A stretch of DNA of 59,804 bases from the NCBI GenBank assembly GCA_001464895.1, contig LNEE01000056.1:1-59804 (forward strand), written 5' to 3'. The stretch's first letter is position 1. Each line of letters opens with the position of its first letter. Shown here piece by piece: positions 18,895-26,457 of the stretch. A model generated the notes under the pieces. The model was not told where the DNA came from. It searched no databases and saw only the letters and a program-made list of their open reading frames with translations. Source of the stretch: Betaproteobacteria bacterium Ga0077532 (GTDB taxonomy: Bacteria; Pseudomonadota; Gammaproteobacteria; Burkholderiales; Ga0077523). Both the position numbers and the translations under genes were made by a program.

Positions 18895-20164
18895 GCTGCG
18901 CGGAGACGTAGAGGGTCATCACGTCGAAGTCCGCGAAGTTGCCAAACGCGGCGTTCGCCTTGCGCTTGTCGTACGAGAGCGTGGTGTCGACGCGGGTCTG
19001 ACGAAGCGGTAGCCAAGACAGCGTCGCCGACAACGAATGAATATGGTCGATACGCACGTCGTTCGTATTCACGACGAAGTTCGGATCTCCCTCGAAGCTC
19101 CGCCGGCGGAGGCCGTAGTTCGCCTGGGCAACAAGCTTGTCCGAGATGGAGTACGAAGGCGTGACGGTGAATCCGCGGGTGAGGATGTAGCTGCTCGTGG
19201 CGTCCTCCCATCCGCCGATCTCCTGAAATACAGCCGTCGTCCAGATGGTTTTCTCGCTATGCCGATAGGTGACATTCACGCGCCCCGTGGGCCCCGTGAA
19301 ATCGCGTTGGGACACCCGCGGATGCCGGCGCGTCGTCAGGCCGGCGCTGCCCGTGATCCGCGTGAGTCCGCTCACCTGATACTCGATGTTGCCTTCCAGG
19401 GTGTACTGCTGGAAGGTGTTGTCGATCGTCGACCCGGCGATAACGGTCCGATTGGGAAAGGTCCCATCCAGGTAGCGAAAAGTGAGTCCGAGGAAGTCGT
19501 CGGTGCCCTTACTGTAATGGCGCGTACCGACCTCGGTAATCCACTGCTGCTGGTCAGCGCCGGAGAATCGCGCGAGGCTGTTTTCTATATCGGCGAAACG
19601 AATTCCCGCTCGGAGCTTCCAGTCGGCGCTCATCCGCAACATTGCAGTCGCAGACATGACCGTCTGCGTCCTCAGGTTTCGGGTCTGGCGTTGATCGTTC
19701 GCGAAGAAGTCGTACAGGTTCGACGCCACCTGCGTCTTCTCGATGCCCGCGTCGCCGTCCCAGCGCTCCCCGACCACCCAGTTCCACGTGCCGCGCACGT
19801 TGTAGGCCTGGTAGTCCAGGGAGCCGTAGGTGATGTGCCGGTTCTCGGTGATCTGCGAGCGGAGCTGGAAGGTCTGCCGGTTCCAGTAGTGGTCGACATC
19901 GAGGCCAAGCCGCAGCCCGAGGGTGGTGTCGTGGCGCTGGTTGTTCTTGAGGAACGGCGCCCCGGCGTTCGGGAACCGGTCGTCGAGGTAGAAGACGTTG
20001 TTCGTGTAGGTGTAGTTGAGACCCACGCTCGGCCGAATGCGGTCCCCTTGCAGGGCATGGGTCGGGGCAGCTGCGAAGGCGAGCAGCAGGGCGCCCGCCA
20101 TGGTCCGGAACCGGCCGTGAAGGCGGCGGCGAAGGCGGGTTTGAAGGCGGAGAGTAGGTCGCAT
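18884..20164 (-). CDS. epsL: XrtB/PEP-CTERM-associated polysaccharide outer membrane protein EpsL
   Basis: A 426-aa outer-membrane beta-barrel protein of the EpsL family found in exosortase-B/exopolysaccharide loci (first named in methanolan-producing Methylobacillus). It has a signal peptide ending near APTHALQG. It then has alternating amphipathic strands such as RPSVGLNYTYTNNVFYLDDR, WNWVVGERWDGDAGIEKTQV, YTLEGNIEYQVSGLTRITGS and GRVNVTYRHSEKTIWTTAVF, and ends in the aromatic YVSAQLTF typical of barrels. The role is presumed export or anchoring of polysaccharide. The start ATG at 20164 was chosen because upstream residues are the CAAX-protease gene in another frame. It is 17 bp downstream of that gene. 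Confidence 0.8.
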   Translation of the reverse strand: MRPTLRLQTRLRRRLHGRFRTMAGALLLAFAAAPTHALQGDRIRPSVGLNYTYTNNVFYLDDRFPNAGAPFLKNNQRHDTTLGLRLGLDVDHYWNRQTFQLRSQITENRHITYGSLDYQAYNVRGTWNWVVGERWDGDAGIEKTQVASNLYDFFANDQRQTRNLRTQTVMSATAMLRMSADWKLRAGIRFADIENSLARFSGADQQQWITEVGTRHYSKGTDDFLGLTFRYLDGTFPNRTVIAGSTIDNTFQQYTLEGNIEYQVSGLTRITGSAGLTTRRHPRVSQRDFTGPTGRVNVTYRHSEKTIWTTAVFQEIGGWEDATSSYILTRGFTVTPSYSISDKLVAQANYGLRRRSFEGDPNFVVNTNDVRIDHIHSLSATLSWLPLRQTRVDTTLSYDKRKANAAFGNFADFDVMTLYVSAQLTF

Positions 20165-20181
20165 CGTTCTTCTTCGTGAGG

Positions 20182-20853
20182 TCACCAGAACTGCCACGCC
20201 CGAGTATAGAGGACCCATGCGCCAAGCAATCCGTTGGTGACGGCATGGGCGACGGTCGGTGCCCACAGGTTGCCAGTGACGCGGTACAACCAGCCGTAGG
20301 CGAGCCCCGCGATGATCCCGGCGAACCACTCGTTGTGCTCGAACCCGAAGACGACCGACGACACCAGCAGGGCTTTGACGGTCACGGCCGCAGGCATCAC
20401 AGCGCGGAAATTCGGGTTGTCGATCCAGCGCATCACGAAGGACCGCCAGAAGAGTTCCTCCATCACCGGCACCACGAGCGCGGCACCGCCGATGCGAAAG
20501 AGGGCCAGCGCGACGTTCACGTGCTCGCCATCCCGCGGGTCGAAGCCCTTCCCGGGCTCCCCGAGGTGCATCCACGAGGCGGACAGATTCACCCACAGCA
20601 GGAAGACCACGATGCCCACGGCGAGCGCCAGCGACCAGTAGCCGCCAGGCATCACGAAGCGCCCGCGCAGCTCGTCGTAGTGCTTCCAGAAGAATGCGAG
20701 GGCCAGGGCCACCAGCACGACCCTGACCGGGTACAACCACCGGACGTCGAAGGCCGCCGTATCGGCGACGGCCCCGCTCAGGGCGAGCAGGGCGATGTAG
20801 ATCGCAAAGGGGATGATCCGGGCGGCGGCGGGGTTGGCGAGCCAGGCGGGCAT
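20182..20853 (-). CDS. CPBP-family (CAAX-type) intramembrane protease
   Basis: A 223-aa polytopic inner-membrane protein of the CPBP/ABI family (CAAX prenyl protease-related). It has about six hydrophobic segments. Conserved metalloprotease motifs are all present: VPVMEELFWRSFVMRW (EExxxR, about residue 132), SVVFGFEHNEWFAGIIAG (FxxxH, about 172) and PTVAHAVTNGLLGAW (HxxxN). CAAX-like proteases of this type recur next to exosortase genes in PEP-CTERM organisms. Here it sits immediately upstream of epsL, so a role in processing the exported surface system is a reasonable inference. The start at 20853 (MPAWLANPAAARIIPFAIYI) fits the family length. Confidence 0.86.
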   Translation of the reverse strand: MPAWLANPAAARIIPFAIYIALLALSGAVADTAAFDVRWLYPVRVVLVALALAFFWKHYDELRGRFVMPGGYWSLALAVGIVVFLLWVNLSASWMHLGEPGKGFDPRDGEHVNVALALFRIGGAALVVPVMEELFWRSFVMRWIDNPNFRAVMPAAVTVKALLVSSVVFGFEHNEWFAGIIAGLAYGWLYRVTGNLWAPTVAHAVTNGLLGAWVLYTRAWQFW

Positions 20854-20924
20854 GGGCGACCTGTCGGGAAATGGAGACAGCGGATTATCACAGACTCGGT
20901 GCTGACCACGCGTGGCCGCTGCAC

Positions 20925-21611
20925 TTATCGTGCCGGTGGAACCCTCGCTGCCTCGACGCGGTCGCGGTATTCCTCGAGCAGATTCTCGACCTCGACCCGG
21001 CGCACGCGCGTGAACGGCTCCCGACGCTGCAACGCCTCCCAGAATCCGACGTCGCGGTACTTCTCCATCAGCTCGGTCGCCACGACCGCGAGTGCCCCGT
21101 TCTTCTCCTCGCACATGGCGAGCGCGGCGGCACCCTGCCTGCCGGAGGCCTCCAATGCCGCGATCTCCGCAGCGCGCGCGTTGAGCGCGTCTTCGCGCCG
21201 GGCCAATTCGGCGGTGGCCTGCTCGATCTGCGCTTGCGCCTGACGGAGCTTCTCGGCGAGGGACTTCCGCTCGGCATCGGCGCTGGCGTGCTCGCGGGTC
21301 ATCGCGTCCAGCCTCTGCTGCAGGTCGGCAGCACGTCGCCGTTCCTGCGCGACGCCGGCCTCCACGGCCTTCGCCTTCTTCTGGACGTCCGCGAGCTGAC
21401 CTTCGACTGCCGCCTTCTCGGTCTCGGCGCGGGCGCGGGCCTCCTCCGCCTGGCGCTGGGCCTCCTGCACGCGGCGCAGGATCTCGCGGTCGCGGTTGGC
21501 CTGGCGGGCGTTGGGATCCTGTGCGAACGCGGACGGCGCGAACGATGGGATCACGAGGCCAGGGCCGAGCACGAGGGCCATGGCGACAGGAAGGATGAGC
21601 AGGTAGCGCAT
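20925..21611 (-). CDS. Periplasmic coiled-coil protein of the TonB/porin module
   Basis: A 228-aa exported protein with a signal peptide (MRYLLILPVAMALVLGPGLV to about residue 30, SAFAQDP). A continuous Ala/Glu/Arg-rich coiled coil from about 40 to 175 follows (RRVQEAQRQAEEARARAETE onward). The C-terminal part is more ordered: ELMEKYRDVGFWEALQRREP then FTRVRRVEVENLLEEYRDRV. One Cys (LAMCEEKN) lies at the junction. No catalytic motif is seen. Its ATG is 1 bp beyond the porin stop codon, so it is translated with the porin gene. A scaffold or spacer role between inner and outer membrane is inference. Confidence 0.72.
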   Translation of the reverse strand: MRYLLILPVAMALVLGPGLVIPSFAPSAFAQDPNARQANRDREILRRVQEAQRQAEEARARAETEKAAVEGQLADVQKKAKAVEAGVAQERRRAADLQQRLDAMTREHASADAERKSLAEKLRQAQAQIEQATAELARREDALNARAAEIAALEASGRQGAAALAMCEEKNGALAVVATELMEKYRDVGFWEALQRREPFTRVRRVEVENLLEEYRDRVEAARVPPAR

Positions 21612-21612
21612 G

Positions 21613-23436
21613 TCAGAACTTCAGCATGAGGTCGCCCTGCAGCACGTCGATCGCGAGCGGCGGGCCGTAGATCGCGTTCGCCGTCAGCCAGCGCCAGCGC
21701 ATCCACACGTTGTGGTCGAAGCCGTAGTTGAAGCCGAGCATGTACCCCTTGGCGTTGGTGCCTCCGAGCAGCACGTTCGCCTGGGTGAACGCATCGACGA
21801 CAGCGTCCGGCTCCACGTACCGGTAGCCCAGGAAGACCGACGTGTTGCCGCGGCCCCACACATTCGGATTGCCCACGGTAAGCATCGTCTGGTACGCCGT
21901 GGTTCTCGCCTCGAAGTCGAGCCCGGTGCGCGAGCGGATCTCGCCCTGGTCGAAGCCGATGTTCTTCGCGTAGTCGCCCGTGAGCAGCACGTGGAGCGGA
22001 TCGAAATGACCGAGGTTCAGCGAGCCCGACACGTTGACGATGTGGAAGCGCGACGCCAACCCGAGCAGCGCCGCCTGCCCCGTGCCCGCGTTGATGTCGA
22101 AGACCGAGTTGCCCTTCTGCCGGAACGGCGGCGCCGTCCAGTTGTTCGCGTTGGGGGACGCGATCGTGTTGCGCTGGCCCTCGATGCCCTCGTAGTGGAA
22201 GTACGCGACGCCCAGCTTCAGCCCCAGGTTCCGATCCGGGATCCACTCGGCACCCGCCTGCGCGCCGAGCATGCTCTTGTCGCGCGGCGCCCTGACGGTC
22301 TGCGTGGGGTCGATCTGTTCCATCTGGAAGGCGCCCAAGGTCAGGAAGCCTTCCGTGGTGGTGTTGAACCGTGGCTTGTACGTGATCGCACCGCCCTCGA
22401 AGTTGAGGTCCTCGTACCACACGAGGTCGGTGGGCCAGAACCACGGGTTGCCGATGCGGCCGGCCTGCGCGGAGATGCGCGGATCCGGGTCCCAGGTGAT
22501 CGCCGCGCGGTCCACCACGAGCCGGAATCCGTCCGGATCGCCGTACTGACCGAGACGCGGGTTGGCCGACACCGGTGTTCGACCGGTCGCCAGCCGCGCG
22601 ACGACCTTGAAGGTGTCCGAAACCTTGGCCGTCATCCCCAGCCGGAACCGGAATCGGAACCCGTCGACGTCCGTCTGCGTGTTCCCCAGCGGCAGGCCGT
22701 CGCGCAGTGCGCCGGTGACGGCGTAGTAAGTCGTGGGGTCGGTGTTGTCCGCGCCGTAGTACTCCCCCTGGTAGCGCAGGCGGAGGTCGCCGTCGAACGA
22801 GATGCGGTCCATCCATCCCGGGAGGGTTCCGGGGTCGCCCCACCGCTCGGCCTTCGCCTGGGCGAGGACATCCTGGCGGATCTGGTCACGCATCTCGTTG
22901 CGCACGATCTCGGGGATGTACGGAACGCGCACGACGCCCTTCTCGGGCGGGGCCTCCGCCGTCGCTGGCGGCGACGTCGCAGGCGCTGCGGGCGCCGCAG
23001 CCGGTGGCGTCCGCACCACCACATCCGCCAGGGCGTCGCGGTCGCGCGTCGGCAACAGCTGCTCCGCCTTCTCGCGCGAGATCACGCCGTCCTCGACCAT
23101 GAGCCGGATGAGCCGCACCGTCGTCGCCTGCGCGGCTTCTAATTCCTGACGTTCCTTGCGGATCTGCGCGAGCAGGGCCGCCGCCTCGGCCGTGGCGTCG
23201 TCGGCAGGCGCAGCCTCGACGACCGCCGCGGGCTTCGCGGCAGCGCTGCGACGGGCGGTGGCCGCAGCAGCAGCCGCCCTGGGCGCCTTGCGGACCGTGG
23301 GCGGTGCCTTCTTCTCTGCAGCGGGTGCGGTGGTCTGGGCCTGCACGACACCGGTGGCGAAGAGCGCGGTGATCGATCCGGTGACGAGGCTGGAAAGGAG
23401 CCTCGGGCGGCCGGCTGGGGCGATGGGGTGATTCAT
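21613..23436 (-). CDS. Putative outer-membrane porin with N-terminal coiled-coil (Porin_5-like)
   Basis: A 607-aa exported protein. After a signal (VTGSITALFATGVVQAQ) comes an Ala/Lys-rich stretch and a short coiled coil (LLAQIRKERQELEAAQATTV to about 125). A Pro/Ala linker leads to a beta-barrel of about 400 residues starting ISFDGDLRLRYQGEYYGADN. Strands such as SANPRLGQYGDPDGFRLVVD, AGRIGNPWFWPTDLVWYEDL, NTSVFLGYRYVEPDAVVDAF and the final LAIDVLQGDLMLKF match the putative porin family. It lies between tonB and the coiled-coil gene, which suggests a barrel energised by or bridged to this TonB system. The transported substrate is unknown. Confidence 0.83.
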   Translation of the reverse strand: MNHPIAPAGRPRLLSSLVTGSITALFATGVVQAQTTAPAAEKKAPPTVRKAPRAAAAAATARRSAAAKPAAVVEAAPADDATAEAAALLAQIRKERQELEAAQATTVRLIRLMVEDGVISREKAEQLLPTRDRDALADVVVRTPPAAAPAAPATSPPATAEAPPEKGVVRVPYIPEIVRNEMRDQIRQDVLAQAKAERWGDPGTLPGWMDRISFDGDLRLRYQGEYYGADNTDPTTYYAVTGALRDGLPLGNTQTDVDGFRFRFRLGMTAKVSDTFKVVARLATGRTPVSANPRLGQYGDPDGFRLVVDRAAITWDPDPRISAQAGRIGNPWFWPTDLVWYEDLNFEGGAITYKPRFNTTTEGFLTLGAFQMEQIDPTQTVRAPRDKSMLGAQAGAEWIPDRNLGLKLGVAYFHYEGIEGQRNTIASPNANNWTAPPFRQKGNSVFDINAGTGQAALLGLASRFHIVNVSGSLNLGHFDPLHVLLTGDYAKNIGFDQGEIRSRTGLDFEARTTAYQTMLTVGNPNVWGRGNTSVFLGYRYVEPDAVVDAFTQANVLLGGTNAKGYMLGFNYGFDHNVWMRWRWLTANAIYGPPLAIDVLQGDLMLKF

Positions 23437-23452
23437 GGTCGGGGGAGTGATC

Positions 23453-24124
23453 TCAGCCAGCGGTGCGAGAAGACAGCCGCAGCCGCATGGGCTGGGGCAT
23501 GTCGCTCGGGGGAGGTTGTTTCAGGGGGCGCACGTCGAGGAGCGCGCTCCGTATCGTCCGGTCGATCTCTTCGTTGCCGGTGCCGTCCACCACTTCCACG
23601 CGGTCGATCGTGCCGCGCTCGGTGAACCAGACTTTCACGACGGTCTTGTAGCTGGACTGCCGGAGCTTGTCCCGGCGCAGCAGCTCGTCCTGCAGATGGG
23701 TCTGCACGAGGCTCGCGAACCAGGCGAACTTCGCACCGCCACCGCCGCCACCCGTCTGGGGGCCGATGGTCGTGATGTCGCGTCCGCCGGGCCGGCCCTG
23801 CAGGCCGAAGCCGTCCGACCCCGCGCCGCCGGCCGCATCCACGCCGAGGGTCTCGGCGGGTGGCGGCTGGTCGTCGGCCTGTTTCGGTTCCGGATCGGGA
23901 TCGGGATCGGGCAGCTTCACCTCCTCCTTCTTGATCTCCGGCTCGGGCGGCTTCTCCTGCGGCTTGGGCGGCGGCGGAGGCGGCTGCTGGCGCAGCACGG
24001 AGATCTGCTGGGCCTTCGGCTTCGTCGACTTCACGGGATTCTGGAGGTACACGTACAAGCCGTACGCGCCCGAGGTCATCAGCACGACGAACCCGATCCA
24101 CAGCGCGACCTGACGCAGATTCAT
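23453..24124 (-). CDS. tonB: Energy transducer TonB
   Basis: A 223-aa inner-membrane-anchored periplasmic protein. It has an N-terminal TM (LWIGFVVLMTSGAYGLYVYL) and a Pro-rich spacer (RQQPPPPPPKPQEKPPEPEI then KKEEVKLPDPDPDPEPKQ). A Gly-rich linker and a C-terminal TonB domain follow (SYKTVVKVWFTERGTIDRVE, VVDGTGNEEIDRTIRSALL). The spacer contains alternating acidic and basic Pro stretches as in classical TonB. It is 4 bp downstream of exbD and 16 bp upstream of the porin gene, so this is a dedicated TonB rather than a housekeeping one. The N-terminal anchor lacks an obvious SxxxH. Confidence 0.88.
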   Translation of the reverse strand: MNLRQVALWIGFVVLMTSGAYGLYVYLQNPVKSTKPKAQQISVLRQQPPPPPPKPQEKPPEPEIKKEEVKLPDPDPDPEPKQADDQPPPAETLGVDAAGGAGSDGFGLQGRPGGRDITTIGPQTGGGGGGAKFAWFASLVQTHLQDELLRRDKLRQSSYKTVVKVWFTERGTIDRVEVVDGTGNEEIDRTIRSALLDVRPLKQPPPSDMPQPMRLRLSSRTAG

Positions 24125-24128
24125 GGCG

Positions 24129-24539
24129 TCACTTCACCAGGCGTTGCGTGACGAGGCCGAGCTGGGTGATGTCGAGCCGGCCGCACAGGTCGAGCACGTC
24201 GATCACCTTCTCGTACTGCACCCGCGCATCGCCCTTGATCACCACGGGGAACTCCGGCGTGACGGCCTTGAACTGCAGGAGCCGCTGCTCCAGTTCCCCC
24301 ATCGACACGGGGTACGTGTCGAGGAAGATCTGACCGTCCTCGCGGATCGTGATTGCCTTCGTCGTCGGCTTCGCGAGGCTGGGCGTGTTCGACGCCTTCG
24401 GCAGGTTCACCTTGATGCCCTGCACCGACGCGGTGGTCATGATGATGAAGATGACGAGCAGCACGTACGCGAGGTCGAGCATCGGCGTCACGTTGATCTC
24501 GTCGTACGGCTCGATACCGTCCTGGACCTTGGCTGACAT
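24129..24539 (-). CDS. exbD: ExbD/TolR family biopolymer transport protein (module of TPS locus)
   Basis: A 136-aa inner-membrane protein with a single TM carrying the proton-relay Asp (EINVTPMLDLAYVLLVIFII). Its periplasmic domain starts TTASVQGIKVNLPKASNTPS and ends DITQLGLVTQRLVK. It differs clearly from the ExbD at 11291-11734, so the genome carries at least two ExbBD sets. It is placed between the DUF2341-LamG-ExbB fusion gene (22 bp upstream) and tonB (4 bp downstream). Confidence 0.93.
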   Translation of the reverse strand: MSAKVQDGIEPYDEINVTPMLDLAYVLLVIFIIMTTASVQGIKVNLPKASNTPSLAKPTTKAITIREDGQIFLDTYPVSMGELEQRLLQFKAVTPEFPVVIKGDARVQYEKVIDVLDLCGRLDITQLGLVTQRLVK

Positions 24540-24561
24540 GGCGCGTGTTCTTCCCTGGTCC

Positions 24562-26253
24562 CTAGTCCGCGTACCGCTCGGCGATGCGGCTCGTGAGTTC
24601 GTCCACGAAGACCTGCATGTCGGCCGAGATGACCTTGATCCGGCTCGCCAGGTAGTTGTAGCCGAAGAGCGCGGGGATCGCGACGGCCAGACCGGCCACC
24701 GTCGCCACCAGCGCGGCAGCGATACCCGGCGCGATGGCGTTCACGTTCACGTCGCCCGCCGCAGCGATCGCGGCGAACGTGATCATCACGCCCACCACCG
24801 TGCCGAGCAGTCCGAGGAACGGTCCACCGGAGATCGAGATGGTGAGCAGCACCATCTGGCTGTTGAGACGCGCGTTCTCGCGCACCACCTGCGCATCCAT
24901 CGTCGCGCGGATCGAGTCGATCGCCTTCCCGGAGATCACTGTCTTGCCGGAAGCGAGACGCTTCCGCACCTCGCCCGCGGCGACGTCGTAGATCCGTTTC
25001 AGCGTGGCGTGCCGGGCCCCCTTCGTGTCGCCCGGCGCAGCGAGAAGATCCTCCAGCTCCGCGAAGCGCTTCTGGAACGCCTTGTTCGCGTTGTCGGTCT
25101 GCGCCATCACGATCGACTTCGTGAACATCACGTAGAAGCTCAGCACCATCATGACCATCAGGATCGCGATCACGACCCAGCCGTCCACCGTCACCGCAGA
25201 GAGCAGGATGCCTACGTACGACGTGCTCTCGCCGCCCTCGCCCGCCTCGGCCTCGGTGGCGACCTTCACCAGCGTCGCGGCATCGCCCTGCGAGGCCACC
25301 GCGAGCGCGATCGCACCCGGCGTGCGAGCCGTGTTGGCGATCGTCAGCTCGTCGAGCTCGCCCTGGAAGTCGGCCCCGATCACCACCTCGCCCGTGACTG
25401 CAGCCGCCCGCGCCGCCACCGCCGCCGCCTCGCGTCCGTCCACGTGCAGCACGATGCGATCGCCGAGGGTCACAGCGACGTGATGCCAGGCACCCGCGGG
25501 CAGATCCACCTTGCCCGTGGTGCCCGCCGGCGTCGCAGCCCAGACCTGACCGCCTTCGTACTGGATCTGCAGCGCGCCACCCCCCTGCTGGGAGAAGAGC
25601 GTCGCCTTCTGTTCCGCGACTGCGGGCTTCACCCACGCCGACACGGTCATTCCGCCCGGACCGCTCGCGAGCGACGGCGCGGACACCGTGAGGCGCCCCG
25701 TTCCGTCGAACACCGCGGCGCCGTCGGCGACACCGGCGCCACCGCCCCTCACTCCGGTGGCCGTCACAGGCTGCGCATACGCCGTGGAATCGCGGAACGC
25801 ACCGTCCGACTCGGCGAAGTGCAGGACCAATGTGTCGTTGTCGGTATAGGTGCCCTTCGGGTTGCCGGCGGGGACCGCCTTCTCGTTGCCGTAGTACAGC
25901 CACACGTGGCCCTCGGCAGACCCCGGCGTCAGTCGCGGCACCTTCACCCACACGAGTGCCAGTTCGTTCACGCCATCGAACTTCTCGATGTGGAAGTCGA
26001 GCGGGGTCTTGTCGTCGTCAGCGACGAAGCGCAGGTCGTTGCCATCCAGTTGCGCTTCGCTGAACACGAAGTTGCCCGTGTGCAGACGCACCAGCACGGG
26101 CACGTTCGCGAGGCCTTCCTTGAGGGCGGCGCCCTGGTCGGTGGTGTCGAGCGACACCTTGCGGCGCCCGGTCCACTCGGGGTTCCACCAGGCCTGCGCG
26201 GCGGCGGGCAGCACTGCGATCAAGACGAGAAGAACGAGGAACAACCGTTTCAT
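24562..26253 (-). CDS. exbB: DUF2341-LamG-ExbB fusion: proton channel with large periplasmic domain
   Basis: A 563-aa inner-membrane protein. Signal peptide 1-22 (MKRLFLVLLVLIAVLPAAAQ) is followed by AWWNPEWTGRRKVSLDTTDQ, the start of DUF2341 (to about 150, with HVWLYYGNEKAVPAGNP). A LamG/concanavalin-like lectin domain comes next (about 165-325; GMTVSAWVKPAVAEQKATLF, AWHHVAVTLGDRIVLHVDG, GELDELTIANTARTPGAI). TM helices begin near 346. The MotA/TolQ/ExbB core contains LLTISISGGPFLGLLGTVVG and AALVATVAGLAVAIPALFGY. The N-terminal domains are expected in the periplasm and could bind glycan or a surface partner. The start at 26253 was chosen because it begins a clean signal peptide. Such fusions are annotated in databases, but their role is not established as far as I know. 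Confidence 0.9.
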   Translation of the reverse strand: MKRLFLVLLVLIAVLPAAAQAWWNPEWTGRRKVSLDTTDQGAALKEGLANVPVLVRLHTGNFVFSEAQLDGNDLRFVADDDKTPLDFHIEKFDGVNELALVWVKVPRLTPGSAEGHVWLYYGNEKAVPAGNPKGTYTDNDTLVLHFAESDGAFRDSTAYAQPVTATGVRGGGAGVADGAAVFDGTGRLTVSAPSLASGPGGMTVSAWVKPAVAEQKATLFSQQGGGALQIQYEGGQVWAATPAGTTGKVDLPAGAWHHVAVTLGDRIVLHVDGREAAAVAARAAAVTGEVVIGADFQGELDELTIANTARTPGAIALAVASQGDAATLVKVATEAEAGEGGESTSYVGILLSAVTVDGWVVIAILMVMMVLSFYVMFTKSIVMAQTDNANKAFQKRFAELEDLLAAPGDTKGARHATLKRIYDVAAGEVRKRLASGKTVISGKAIDSIRATMDAQVVRENARLNSQMVLLTISISGGPFLGLLGTVVGVMITFAAIAAAGDVNVNAIAPGIAAALVATVAGLAVAIPALFGYNYLASRIKVISADMQVFVDELTSRIAERYAD

Positions 26254-26457
26254 GGAGGACTCGGAGAGGGTGCCGACGGATGGCGCATTCTCGACACGCT
26301 CTGTTGCACGCATATGACCGCCATATGCAGGGAAGATGACGGCAGGCGGCGCAGAGCTACGAGACAGACACGCAATTTCCGACGGAACGACGGTGGTATG
26401 GCGGGGCCTGAGCGCTGGCCCCGCCATGCGCCGATCGGATCACGTCACACCACCGGC

